NCBI GenBank assembly: GCA_028822445.1
Contig: JAPKDQ010000006.1
Coordinates: 117,143 to 181,142, forward strand
Direction: 5' to 3'
Length of the DNA stretch: 64,000 bases
DNA from: Rhodospirillaceae bacterium
GTDB taxonomy: Bacteria; Pseudomonadota; Alphaproteobacteria; Rhodospirillales; Rhodospirillaceae
A model generated the notes under the pieces. It saw only the letters and a program-made list of their open reading frames with translations, was not told where the DNA came from and made no database searches. Both the position numbers and the translations under genes were made by a program. This document shows positions 9,792 to 18,436 of the stretch, piece by piece. Numbering within the stretch: the first letter of the stretch is position 1; each line of letters starts with the position of its first letter.

Positions 9792-9810
9792 TTACGGCAT
9801 CCGACTTTCG

Positions 9811-10326
9811 TTATGGAGCTACGAGTTCTTTACTACGTAAGACACGGGCTATCTTATCTAAGACCGCGTTTACCATCTTGGGTTCTGGTCCTGTGTAAAA
9901 TGCGTGCGTAATATCAACGTACTCAGATATTATGACTCTAGCAGGTGCACCCTCAGCCCCCAAAAGCTCTGCGACAGCCGCACGAAGAATTGAACGAACA
10001 ATGACTTCAAGTCGGTCGTCTGGCCAGCCAGCGCTCAGACTAGCACTGATCATATCGTCGGCATCAGCTTGCCGGGCAATTGCTTCAGACACGAGACCAG
10101 AGAACATACCGGCATCCATTTCAGCAAGGCGGACTTGTGTCTCGGCGTCTGTATCAGGATCTTCACTAATCGCAGTTCCGCCCAGTCGACCGGCCAGGAA
10201 ATCACGCACAACCTTGGTATAATCGGCCTCTGTCGCTGCCACTTGATACAACGCCTGCACTGCCGCTAAACGCGCTGCACTCTTACCAACCTTCGTGTCG
10301 CCTTTGGGGCGTTTACCAGTGCTCAC
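9811..10326 (-). CDS. nusB: transcription antitermination factor NusB
   Basis: NusB binds boxA RNA with NusE (S10) in rRNA antitermination. I place the start at GTG 10326, because it overlaps the ribH stop as GTGA and gives a 171-residue protein. The longer frame starting at 10371 runs inside ribH. Family features are the N-terminal SAARLAAVQALYQ, the middle helices, and the C-terminal EYVDITHAFYTGPEPKMVNAVLD. Alphaproteobacterial NusB proteins often have this length. It is placed between ribH and thiL, the standard order. Confidence 0.93.
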   Translation of the reverse strand: MSTGKRPKGDTKVGKSAARLAAVQALYQVAATEADYTKVVRDFLAGRLGGTAISEDPDTDAETQVRLAEMDAGMFSGLVSEAIARQADADDMISASLSAGWPDDRLEVIVRSILRAAVAELLGAEGAPARVIISEYVDITHAFYTGPEPKMVNAVLDKIARVLRSKELVAP

Positions 10327-10784
10327 CCTACAAGCCCAAGCGCAGTCCGAATTACTATAAGTCGCAGGCAAGCTTTTGCCGCTTTGCCTCCAAAGTCCTT
10401 GCGTGACACATCCGCTCGTTCTTCAGCCAACGCCCTTGTTTGACAAGTCAAGATTCCATTACCAACCGGGAAGGCATGCGCCAATGCAACGTCCTGCGTG
10501 CCACGCATGGCTTCAGTACAAACGTGTTCATAGTGATCCGATTCACCTTTGATTGCACAGCCTAGAACAATACCGCCATCGAACAGGCGGCCAGTTTTGG
10601 GATCGACCCTACCCTCGATAGCAAACTGCAGCGTTGCGGGTATCTCTAAAATACCAGGTACAGCGATCCGATAAACGGTCCCGCCAGTTTCTTCTATCGC
10701 TGCAATTGCGCCCGCGGCGAGCTGATCAGAAAGGTCGTGATAGAAACGAGCTTCGATCAGAACAATGTGTGGTGCGTCAGTCAT
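10323..10784 (-). CDS. ribH: 6,7-dimethyl-8-ribityllumazine synthase
   Basis: RibH condenses 3,4-dihydroxy-2-butanone-4-phosphate with the ribityl-uracil amine to form lumazine, the penultimate riboflavin step. The 153-residue protein has the lumazine-synthase fold, with VLIEARFYHDLSDQL near the start (the usual F-N residues read F-Y). It then has VPGILEIPATLQFA and GCAIKGESDHYEHVC with the catalytic His in the DHYE region. The end of the protein reads ERADVSRKDFGGKAAKACLRL. It lies 10 bases after the ribBX gene and overlaps nusB by four bases. Confidence 0.94.
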   Translation of the reverse strand: MTDAPHIVLIEARFYHDLSDQLAAGAIAAIEETGGTVYRIAVPGILEIPATLQFAIEGRVDPKTGRLFDGGIVLGCAIKGESDHYEHVCTEAMRGTQDVALAHAFPVGNGILTCQTRALAEERADVSRKDFGGKAAKACLRLIVIRTALGLVG

Positions 10785-10794
10785 AACTCCTCAG

Positions 10795-11919
10795 TCAGTC
10801 TTCTAGAGGGATAGGACGTTGCTCTATAACTTTAAGACCATAACCATCCAACCCGATAATTGTTCGTGGTGTATTACTAAGCAGGATCATATCTTTAATT
10901 CCCAGGTCGACCAATATCTGAGCGCCGACGCCATAGTCCATTAAGCGGGCCTGTGGCTGCTCGCCCGTAATCTCGGCCTTAATACGCTCACTGAATTGAG
11001 GCACTCCCATTTCCCGCAATGCCACAACTACACCATGACCATGATCAGCAACCATCGACATTGCCCGATGAAGTTCACCTGTTTTGGTACTATCAGCATC
11101 CCAGAACATATCACTAAGAATATTCATCTGATGCATACGCACCATCACTGGTTCATCGCCGTTCAAATCACCCTTTATCAGAGCAACATGTTCCGTGTTT
11201 GATAGCCGGTTCTTGTAAACCCGTAATGTCCAGCCGTTGCCATACTTCGAGTTAAAGGGGCGCTCGGCCGTGACCTCTACATATTTCTCGGTCCGACGGC
11301 GATAGGCGATAAGGTCAGCAATGGTAGCGATCTTTAGCCCATGCTTCTGAGCAAAAGGAATAAGGTCCGGCATACGAGCCATGCCGCCGTCATCGTTCAT
11401 TATCTCACAGATTACGCCAGACGGAATGAGACCGGCCATCCGGCAAATATCAACGGCAGCCTCAGTATGACCAGCTCTTACCAAGACACCGCCGTTACGC
11501 GCCATTAAGGGAAAGACATGACCAGGTGTTGCCAAGTCTGCCTTGCCTTTCTGAGGGTCAATCGCGACAGAAATCGTATGTGCTCTATCGCCAGCCGAAA
11601 TTCCTGTGGTCACACCTTGCGCTGCCTCAATACTGACCGTGAACGCTGTCGCCAAGCGCGACTGATTATGTGCGTGCATAAGAGGAAGGCTAAGCTCCTC
11701 ACACCTGCTCTGGGTCAGCGATAAGCAAATCAAGCCACGGCCATACTTCGCCATGAAGTTAACCGCGTCGGGGGTCGCCATCTGAGCTGGGACGATAAGG
11801 TCGCCTTCATTCTCGCGATCTTCATCGTCAACAAGAATGAACATCCTCCCATTCCGGGCGTCTTCAATGATCTCTTCGATGGAAGATAAGTTTTTAGAAT
11901 AAGGCACAGGCAAGCTCAA
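10795..11919 (-). CDS. ribB: RibBX: DHBP synthase fused to a degenerate GTP-cyclohydrolase-II-like domain
   Basis: Residues 1-205 are a complete 3,4-dihydroxy-2-butanone-4-phosphate synthase: DDEDRENEGD at 31-40, HAHNQSRLATAF at 82-93 and RAGHTEAAVDICRMAG at 148-163. Residues 206-374 have the fold of GTP cyclohydrolase II. The zinc-site region at 259-287 reads VRMHQMNILSDMFWDADST, with none of the three zinc cysteines of active RibA. The second domain is therefore predicted to be unable to open GTP. This matches the RibBX variant described in proteobacteria. A separate ribA is then needed elsewhere in the genome. The gene overlaps ribE by four bases. Confidence 0.92.
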   Translation of the reverse strand: MSLPVPYSKNLSSIEEIIEDARNGRMFILVDDEDRENEGDLIVPAQMATPDAVNFMAKYGRGLICLSLTQSRCEELSLPLMHAHNQSRLATAFTVSIEAAQGVTTGISAGDRAHTISVAIDPQKGKADLATPGHVFPLMARNGGVLVRAGHTEAAVDICRMAGLIPSGVICEIMNDDGGMARMPDLIPFAQKHGLKIATIADLIAYRRRTEKYVEVTAERPFNSKYGNGWTLRVYKNRLSNTEHVALIKGDLNGDEPVMVRMHQMNILSDMFWDADSTKTGELHRAMSMVADHGHGVVVALREMGVPQFSERIKAEITGEQPQARLMDYGVGAQILVDLGIKDMILLSNTPRTIIGLDGYGLKVIEQRPIPLED

Positions 11920-12506
11920 GATTGTTTGAGAAGACGCGCAACATACCGCGCAAGCATATCGATTTCTATGTTGACGGCATCACCCACGTCCAGGAACCCG
12001 AAAGTGGTCACAGAATAAGTGTGAGGAATGATGTTTACACTAAACGCTTCTTCGCCCACCTCATTGACCGTCAATGACACCCCATCGATAACGACAGAAC
12101 CTTTTTTAGCAATAAACCTAGAAAATTCGGCGGGAATCGTGAAGGTGAACATAAAACAGTCCCCGTCAGCTTTACGCTCAGATACCTCAGCGGTGCAATC
12201 CACATGACCTGAAACTATATGCCCCCCCATCTCATCACCAAGCTTTAGGGCTCGTTCAAGGTTAATGCGGCGGCCAGCCTTCCAACCCCTCAGTGTGGTC
12301 CTATCCAGACTTTCCCGTGAAACATCCACGCTAAACTTGCTAGCCGCCATCTCGACGGCTGTCAGACAGCATCCATTGCAAGCTATTGAGGCGCCCACAT
12401 CCACAGTCGAGGTGTCATACGCCGTATTAATCTCCAGACGAACACCGCCGTCGGTCGGTGTTACTGCGGCAATTTCGCCCAAGTCGGTCACAAGTCCAGT
12501 AAACAT
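11916..12506 (-). CDS. ribE: riboflavin synthase (alpha subunit type)
   Basis: It dismutates two lumazines into riboflavin and the ribityl-uracil amine. The 196-residue protein shows the two tandem beta-barrel repeats: the first begins MFTGLVTDLGEI and contains GASIACNGCCLTAVE, and the second contains GHIVSGHVDCTAEV and KGSVVIDGVSLTVNEV. The trimer-forming C-terminal helix is present (VNIEIDMLARYVARLL). It sits two bases after ribD and overlaps ribBX by four, so the rib genes are translated as a chain. Cytoplasmic. Confidence 0.95.
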   Translation of the reverse strand: MFTGLVTDLGEIAAVTPTDGGVRLEINTAYDTSTVDVGASIACNGCCLTAVEMAASKFSVDVSRESLDRTTLRGWKAGRRINLERALKLGDEMGGHIVSGHVDCTAEVSERKADGDCFMFTFTIPAEFSRFIAKKGSVVIDGVSLTVNEVGEEAFSVNIIPHTYSVTTFGFLDVGDAVNIEIDMLARYVARLLKQS

Positions 12507-12508
12507 GA

Positions 12509-13633
12509 CTAAAAAGTGGGCTCTCGATCAAGAATTTCAAGGACATCAGAGCCAAAACTTCGTATATCTGATATTTCGAACCTCGGCGCATCTGATAGCT
12601 GGCTAAGTTCTAACGCACCAACGCCAACCCTGCCATCTCCCCCAACAACGATGGGGGCTCTAAAAGCGTATATGCGGTCAATGAGGCCCTCACTCAAGAA
12701 TGAGGCCGCCACTTGGCCGCCACCTTCTATCAAAACCCGTGTCACACCGCGTTTGGCTAGCAAAGCCAAAGCTGCCCGTGCGAATGCGGCATCGCATGTT
12801 TCAGTTACGGCGAAGATTTCAACGCCCATGTTTCTTAAGGACCCTACCTTGACGCTATCCGCATTGGCCCCAGTTAAAATCCATGTAGGTATGATGGCTG
12901 ATGTAGACACTAGCTTAGATGTTTCACTAATGCGAAGGCGTCGATCAAGGACCACTCTCACAGGCTGATATGGGGATCCTCCCTTTATACCCGGCAGACG
13001 GCATGTCAAACTTGGATCGTCGGCGTCAACGGTCCCCGAGCCAACTAAAATAGCATCGTATTGAGACCGAAGTAGATGGCCATAGTTTCGGGCGCCATAA
13101 CCCGTAATCCATTCGCTCTCACCGTTTTTGAGCGCTATCCGACCATCTAAGCTAGTGGCGCTCTTCAAGGCCACGAACGGCATCTTGTGTGTTAAAACTT
13201 TAAAAAATCCAGCATTCAGAGCTGAAGAGTCCTCCGACAACACTCCAGATTCTACGTCCACGCCAGCCGCTCTTAGAGCTGCAATACCACCACCATCGAC
13301 GCGTCCATCTGGGTCGGATGAGGCTATGACGACACGCGAGACACCACTTTCGATGAAAGCATCTGTACATGGCGGCGTCTGGGCATGATGACAGCAAGGT
13401 TCAAGCGACACATATGCTGTGGCGCCCCTGGCCGATAATCCAGCGACTCTTAGAGCTTGGGTTTCTGCATGAGGACGACCACTCGGTTGTGTCCAGCCAC
13501 GCCCGACAACCACGCCATCATTTACGATTACGCAGCCTACACTCGGGTTCGGCGCAGTGGTACCAAGCCCACGAGATGCGAGCGCTAGGGCATTTTTCAT
13601 GTACCCTAAATCGCCCGCGTTCATTACGGTCAT
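12509..13633 (-). CDS. ribD: bifunctional riboflavin deaminase/reductase
   Basis: RibD carries out the deamination and side-chain reduction of the pyrimidine intermediate in riboflavin synthesis. The N-terminal deaminase domain, about residues 8-150, has the zinc motif HAE at about 55-57 and [11 protein letters not shown]. The reductase domain follows from about 155 to 374, with [13 protein letters not shown] and the late [15 protein letters not shown]. It is 374 residues, the usual length. Its ATG overlaps the nrdR stop as ATGA at 13633-13630, the common nrdR-ribD arrangement. Confidence 0.95.
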   Translation of the reverse strand: MTVMNAGDLGYMKNALALASRGLGTTAPNPSVGCVIVNDGVVVGRGWTQPSGRPHAETQALRVAGLSARGATAYVSLEPCCHHAQTPPCTDAFIESGVSRVVIASSDPDGRVDGGGIAALRAAGVDVESGVLSEDSSALNAGFFKVLTHKMPFVALKSATSLDGRIALKNGESEWITGYGARNYGHLLRSQYDAILVGSGTVDADDPSLTCRLPGIKGGSPYQPVRVVLDRRLRISETSKLVSTSAIIPTWILTGANADSVKVGSLRNMGVEIFAVTETCDAAFARAALALLAKRGVTRVLIEGGGQVAASFLSEGLIDRIYAFRAPIVVGGDGRVGVGALELSQLSDAPRFEISDIRSFGSDVLEILDREPTF

Positions 13634-14097
13634 TCGTCGAGGTCCGGGTTTTCCGATATGTTCTCGACAAAACTCTCGAAGTCCTTGGATTCACGGAAAT
13701 TCTTATAGACCGAAGCAAACCGTATGTAGGCCACTTTATCAAGACCTTCGAGGGCCTCCATCACCATCTCACCGATCACGTCAGATGGTAGCTCACTCTC
13801 GCCCATACTCTCCAAACGACGCTGGATACCGTTCACGACACGTTCGATGCGTTCTTCCTCAACCGGCCGCTTACGACAAGCAATATGTAAAGAACGCGAC
13901 AGCTTCTCACGATCAAACGGCACACGCTGGCCGCCTCTCTTCGTGATGATTAGATCTCGCAGCTGAACCCGCTCAAACGTCGTAAAACGGGCTGCACAGG
14001 CCGGGCAAAACCGCCGTCGCCTTATGGCTGCGTTGTCTTCAGTCGGCCGAGAGTCCTTAACCTGGGTATCAAGACCCCCACAATACGGACAGCGCAT
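13630..14097 (-). CDS. nrdR: transcriptional repressor NrdR
   Basis: NrdR represses ribonucleotide reductase genes in response to dATP/ATP. The 155-residue protein has an N-terminal zinc ribbon with CPYC at 3-6 and CPAC at 31-34, then the ATP-cone domain from about residue 49 ([19 protein letters not shown] segment, here [18 protein letters not shown]). It sits 21 bases after glyA and overlaps ribD, as is typical. Targets would carry NrdR boxes; none is visible in this window. Confidence 0.96.
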   Translation of the reverse strand: MRCPYCGGLDTQVKDSRPTEDNAAIRRRRFCPACAARFTTFERVQLRDLIITKRGGQRVPFDREKLSRSLHIACRKRPVEEERIERVVNGIQRRLESMGESELPSDVIGEMVMEALEGLDKVAYIRFASVYKNFRESKDFESFVENISENPDLDE

Positions 14098-14118
14098 GGT
14101 TCCCCTCCCTTGTGCTCG

Positions 14119-15402
14119 TCAGGAATAAATCGGAAATTTATGGCAAAGCTGTTCAGCTCGACCACGTACATAGTTCTCAACCGTAGATGTGTCGTCCGGA
14201 TTGTCCGCTAATGCGTCAAGCACCTCGCAGATTAACTCCCCGACATAACGAAACTCATTAACGCCAAAGCCTCGTGTCGTACCTGCGGGCGTTCCAAGGC
14301 GCACACCTGACGTGACCATCGGCTTCTCAGGGTCAAATGGAATGCCATTCTTATTGCATGTGATTCCAGCGCGTTCGAGAGCTTTCTCAACCACATTGCC
14401 CTTTAAGCCCTTCGGACGTAAATCCACCAAAATGAGGTGCGTGTCTGTTCCGCCTGAAACGATATCAACGCCGCCTTTGATCAGTGTATCTGCCAAAACC
14501 TTTGCGTTTTCGATCACCTGACTGGCATAGATCTTAAATTCTGGCTTTAGAGCTTCGCCAAATGCGACGGCTTTCCCTGCAATCACGTGCATCAGCGGGC
14601 CTCCCTGAAGACCCGGGAAAATCGCAGAATTCAGCTTTTTCACAAATTGATCGTTATTCGATAAAATCATACCACCGCGAGGCCCACGTAACGTTTTATG
14701 CGTTGTGGTCGTTACAACATCTGCAATGGGGAGCGGGCTTGGGTGCACACCTGCCGCCACTAGTCCTGCGAAGTGAGCCATATCAACCATGAGGTAGGCT
14801 CCAACTCTGTCAGCAATCGCCCTAAACTTCTTGAAGTCGACAATCCTTGGATACGCAGAACCACCAGCGATAATAAGTTTTGGCTTATGTGCCTTAGCTA
14901 AGCTTTCAACTTGGTCAAAGTCGATCAGGCTATCCTGTTTGCGCACGCCGTATTGAACCGCGTTAAACCACTTTCCAGAAATATTGGGCGGAGCACCGTG
15001 CGTTAAATGGCCCCCAGCATCCAGCGACATTCCCATAATAGTGTCACCGGGTTTTATTAAAGCAAGGTAAACGGCTTCATTGGCTTGCGCACCGGCATGA
15101 GGCTGGACGTTGGCATAGGAACAACCGAAAAGAGTTTTAGCACGCTCTATCGCCAGATTTTCTGCAATATCAACAGCCGCACAGCCGCCATAGTAACGTT
15201 TCCCGGGGTACCCTTCGGCGTATTTATTGGTGAGTACTGTCCCAGTGGCTTCTAGAACGGCCTTAGACACAATGTTCTCAGACGCGATAAGCTCGATTTG
15301 GCTCTTCTGGCGCGTTTCTTCTTGGCCAATAGCATCCATGACATCCGGATCGCTCTCGTTGAGGGAAGCCCCAAAAAAGGATGATTGGACGACGTAATTC
15401 AT
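14119..15402 (-). CDS. glyA: serine hydroxymethyltransferase
   Basis: A PLP enzyme interconverting serine and glycine with one-carbon transfer to tetrahydrofolate, the main source of C1 units. The 427-residue protein has the usual features: [35 protein letters not shown], the PLP-lysine block [16 protein letters not shown], and [11 protein letters not shown] near the end. The start at 15402 gives the expected N-terminal extension before the first helix. It is 51 bases downstream of rpiB and directly upstream of nrdR. Confidence 0.96.
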   Translation of the reverse strand: MNYVVQSSFFGASLNESDPDVMDAIGQEETRQKSQIELIASENIVSKAVLEATGTVLTNKYAEGYPGKRYYGGCAAVDIAENLAIERAKTLFGCSYANVQPHAGAQANEAVYLALIKPGDTIMGMSLDAGGHLTHGAPPNISGKWFNAVQYGVRKQDSLIDFDQVESLAKAHKPKLIIAGGSAYPRIVDFKKFRAIADRVGAYLMVDMAHFAGLVAAGVHPSPLPIADVVTTTTHKTLRGPRGGMILSNNDQFVKKLNSAIFPGLQGGPLMHVIAGKAVAFGEALKPEFKIYASQVIENAKVLADTLIKGGVDIVSGGTDTHLILVDLRPKGLKGNVVEKALERAGITCNKNGIPFDPEKPMVTSGVRLGTPAGTTRGFGVNEFRYVGELICEVLDALADNPDDTSTVENYVRGRAEQLCHKFPIYS

Positions 15403-15453
15403 TTGCGGACAGCCCTTTCAACATGGTGTTAGGCACCTGAATTATGGTCCCGA

Positions 15454-15915
15454 TTAAGCAGCGCCCAGTTTTTCGACCCGTCGGGCATGACGGCCACCTT
15501 CAAAAGGCGTGTTAAAAAATGTCTTCAAACAAGCACGCGCTGTCTCTTCCTCTGTGACTCTGGCACCAACAGCCATCACATTAGCATCGTTATGGGCGCG
15601 GGCCATTTCTGCAGTCACCGCACTGTGCACCAGAGCCGCACGAACGCGTGGTTCACGATTGGCCGCAATACTAATACCAATGCCAGTTCCACAGACCAGA
15701 ACGCCAGCTTTGGCTAGCCCCTCAGCAACTGCCTTGGCAAGCTTTTGGCCAAAGTCTGGATAGTCAACAGAAGTCTCATCCTCTGGTCCTAAATCAACAA
15801 CGCTCAATCCCATCGCGTGAAGGTCACCTTTCAGAATAGTTTTTAAAGCAAAACCGGCGTGATCACTGGCAATTGCAACGAGATCTCCTACTTCAAGAAA
15901 CGAGGTGTCCGACAT
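15454..15915 (-). CDS. rpiB: ribose-5-phosphate isomerase B
   Basis: RpiB interconverts ribose-5-phosphate and ribulose-5-phosphate in the pentose phosphate pathway; the latter also feeds riboflavin synthesis through RibB. I chose ATG 15915 (153 residues). The frame is open up to 16005, but the extra 30 residues are unlike the family. Signature segments are VAIASDHAGFALK, VDYPDFGQKLAKAVAEG and the catalytic-Cys loop VCGTGIGISIAANR. The C-terminal FNTPFEGGRHARRVEKL is standard. It probably heads the glyA-nrdR-rib transcription unit. Confidence 0.93.
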   Translation of the reverse strand: MSDTSFLEVGDLVAIASDHAGFALKTILKGDLHAMGLSVVDLGPEDETSVDYPDFGQKLAKAVAEGLAKAGVLVCGTGIGISIAANREPRVRAALVHSAVTAEMARAHNDANVMAVGARVTEEETARACLKTFFNTPFEGGRHARRVEKLGAA

Positions 15916-16156
15916 GGTGGAAATGCCTGCTTTAAACGCAGGCTCCTTAAGCAAAATAATATAGTAGCGGATACCACATATGGAGTCGGCTTGCCAATGG
16001 AACACTAAACATTTCGCGCTATCTTTATCAGCTCGCTCAGATCAACCGTACTCTCGGAGGTAGTCCTATCTGGACAGCAACGTCACTTTGACTTGGGTTC
16101 CCTGCACATCTACTTAAAACAGGCCACACTTTGCGGTGGCGCACTTAGTATAATTT

Positions 16157-16378
16157 TCAGTCGTTATAGATCCCATACGGTTCCGAGGGGAGACCGGCCC
16201 AATATTTGTTAAACTTCTGGTTCGCATCATTGTCATGAAACAGCGAGGTCGCTTGCGTCCCAGCCTCTTCCACTGGGACAGAAACCCTTTTCACACCACT
16301 TTCAGCTTTCCGGCGCGTGCGAGATACGAGGTCTGACGTATATGGAAAACCGTCCGCATTATCATCGGTCAAGGTCAA
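16157..16378 (-). CDS. small hypothetical protein
   Basis: A 73-residue frame starting at TTG 16378 preceded by AGGG; no internal Met offers another start. The composition is protein-like and polar, with a central basic stretch (SRTRRKAESGVKRV) and a C-terminal region rich in aromatic residues (KFNKYWAGLPSEPYGIYND). I do not recognise it. There is no signal peptide or membrane segment. It lies 242 bases downstream of the LptF-like gene on the same strand. The weak start keeps confidence low. Confidence 0.35.
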   Translation of the reverse strand: MTLTDDNADGFPYTSDLVSRTRRKAESGVKRVSVPVEEAGTQATSLFHDNDANQKFNKYWAGLPSEPYGIYND

Positions 16379-16620
16379 CCCTAATCAAACCAATAGCATT
16401 ACGAATATTATGATCTTCAACCGCGATAAAATATGGATGCCAATTTCAACGCATCACTTTTGCAACCAGGTTCATCTTAAAACGGTTCATCAGAGGTAAT
16501 TTACTACTGTGTAAAAACCGTAAGTTCTAGAACCATCCAGCATAGTGCTAGCCTATTACCAGTGGCCGCTTTCACCTGCTAAAAACCCCAGCACGTTAGA
16601 AAATACAAGACACTAACTAG

Positions 16621-17838
16621 CTATGCTCTCTTAAGTCGAAGCCTCTTTCGAACCGCCGACTCAAATTCCTGAAACGGGGTCTGACCCGCAGCCTGTTCTG
16701 TCCGCATAAACAAATAGGCGGACAGCCCAAAGAATATGGCAAAACTTCCCCAAAGGAATGGACCGGCTGGCAGTTGCGAGACGGCCGCAATCTTCTGCCC
16801 AAATTCGATTGTTTTTTGGTACACGAGCATCCCGACCAGGCCCAATACCAAACCGACATAGCGGTTAGAGCGGGGTGACCCTATTCCAAGAGGAATTGCT
16901 AAAAACGGCATCACAATAATCGACAGTGCGTAAATGATCCGCCCATGTAGTTCAGCAGCGAGGGCCTGCTGCGTAATAGTATCCGCTAGGGTGTAAAGAA
17001 GACTAGTCGGCGGACCAGTCGTAAACCCTAGTGATCTCATCACACCTCGAGCATAAGCGATAATTAACTCATGCAGCGTCAGTTCTAACTCATCACTCCC
17101 ACGATCCGGATACCTGTTATTAGCTTCAGTATCCATCGGGACTTCCAAGATTTTAAAGCCCATCGTTGTCCTGTTAGACTTGTCACCTTCCCAAGAAACT
17201 TGTTCTCCATCGAACAACCGTATGCTTCGAGTACCAGTTAAGCCGATCTTAATAATCTCACCGCGCCTAGCAGTGACGGTTTCCACGCCTCCACCATCGG
17301 CCTCTCGGTATCCAAAGAACCCATAGAATTCAGTACCCGCATTCAAAGACCGTTGAACACGGACCGTGAAGCCATCCGGCGTGTCGACGAAAATCCCTTC
17401 ACCGATCCCAGCCTCAATTATGCCGTTGGTAACTTGATGATAAAGTGAATGATAAACAAAGCGTCCGAGTGGCTCGATGTACCCGGTGAGTCCCAGACCG
17501 AGAATAGTAACCACTGCCGCAAGTTTCTTAACAGGTTGTGACAACTGACCCAGCCCTATGCCGCCCGCATGGAGTGCATGTAGTTCAGACTGGCTAGATA
17601 GGCGACGGAACGTGATGAAAATTCCGAGGAATAACCCTAAAGGCAGAACAAGCCGGATGTAATTAGGGAAAAGGCTAACAATCATCTGCACCACGACAAA
17701 TGAGGAGACCCCTGCCCCTACGGTTAGGTTGAGCAAATTGAGCATCTTCTCCAGAAGGAGAACAACCACGCTGGCAAACAGAGTTACCAGCATAATTGGG
17801 ATTATCTGCCTCACAATATAAAGATCTATCCGCCCCAT
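16621..17838 (-). CDS. LptF/LptG-family lipopolysaccharide export permease (LptF-like)
   Basis: A 405-residue inner-membrane protein of the YjgP/YjgQ family. The LptFG pair, with the ATPase LptB, extracts LPS and feeds it to the LptC-A-D bridge. Three membrane helices occur in the N-terminal part (to about residue 120), then a periplasmic jellyroll-like domain from about 125 to 260, then three more helices. The motif FRRLSSQSELHALHAGGI after helix two is the family hallmark. The partner gene is usually adjacent, but here none is: the downstream neighbour is a small hypothetical gene and the upstream one is a pseudogene. The other subunit must be elsewhere. Confidence 0.85.
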   Translation of the reverse strand: MGRIDLYIVRQIIPIMLVTLFASVVVLLLEKMLNLLNLTVGAGVSSFVVVQMIVSLFPNYIRLVLPLGLFLGIFITFRRLSSQSELHALHAGGIGLGQLSQPVKKLAAVVTILGLGLTGYIEPLGRFVYHSLYHQVTNGIIEAGIGEGIFVDTPDGFTVRVQRSLNAGTEFYGFFGYREADGGGVETVTARRGEIIKIGLTGTRSIRLFDGEQVSWEGDKSNRTTMGFKILEVPMDTEANNRYPDRGSDELELTLHELIIAYARGVMRSLGFTTGPPTSLLYTLADTITQQALAAELHGRIIYALSIIVMPFLAIPLGIGSPRSNRYVGLVLGLVGMLVYQKTIEFGQKIAAVSQLPAGPFLWGSFAIFFGLSAYLFMRTEQAAGQTPFQEFESAVRKRLRLKRA

Positions 17839-18000
17839 GAAGCCGCCCTAATGTGCCCGGCTTCCATGAAAGGACAAAGCCGACACCAAAAAAAACTCTA
17901 TTGGGCCAGCTGCCTTTTTCATAGGATTCACCTCAGGTTTGAGACGACAGACTGGTTTACGACCGGTCATTGTGTGATAATGCCTTATTGGGGAGCCAAA

Positions 18001-18270
18001 ATGAACATGATTAATAAAATAAAGAGCGGGCAGATTCGCCTAGCGATAATTGGCATGGGCCAAATCCTTGATGGCGTGGCCGATCATATGGTTGACCATC
18101 AGCCTCGTCCCTTTCTTCCCGCAGATCTCGCAGAGCCTAATGAAGACGACGTCGTAAAAATTCTTAAAGATACCCGAGCCCAAATTTTGATGAACTATCT
18201 ACCGGTTGGCTCACAAGAAACAATCGAGTTTCAGAGCGGTGGTGGTCAGATGGTCACTTCTCAGTGCTAA
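18001..18270 (+). pseudogene. myo-inositol-1-phosphate synthase remnant, internally deleted and truncated
   Basis: From ATG 18001, preceded by GGGGAG, 89 residues can be read. The first part, IRLAIIGMGQ, is the NAD-binding start of Ino1 (family IRVAIVGVGN). It runs straight into ILDGVADHMVD and then DVVKILKDTRAQILMNYLPVGSQET, which matches a block normally about 80 residues further on (PTLDGIG..., DVVQALKEAKVDVLVSYLPVGSEEA in mycobacterial Ino1). After that the match stops and the frame ends at 18270. Some 80 internal residues and the whole C-terminal catalytic half are missing. The join is in frame. Inositol-phosphate synthesis by this copy is therefore lost; a second copy elsewhere cannot be excluded. 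Confidence 0.75.
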
Positions 18271-18436
18271 CAATAGAAGCATTGCAATCTTCCTATTTTG
18301 CATCGCTGGCCAACCCCTCGACTATTTCATATTTGAGATCGTTATCTTGAGCCTGCTCATGCTCAGATTAAACACGCAAGCAAGCAGCACTTTTGCTGCG
18401 CAGCTAGATCTTTGAGTATCGGAGGCTAATTCCGAT

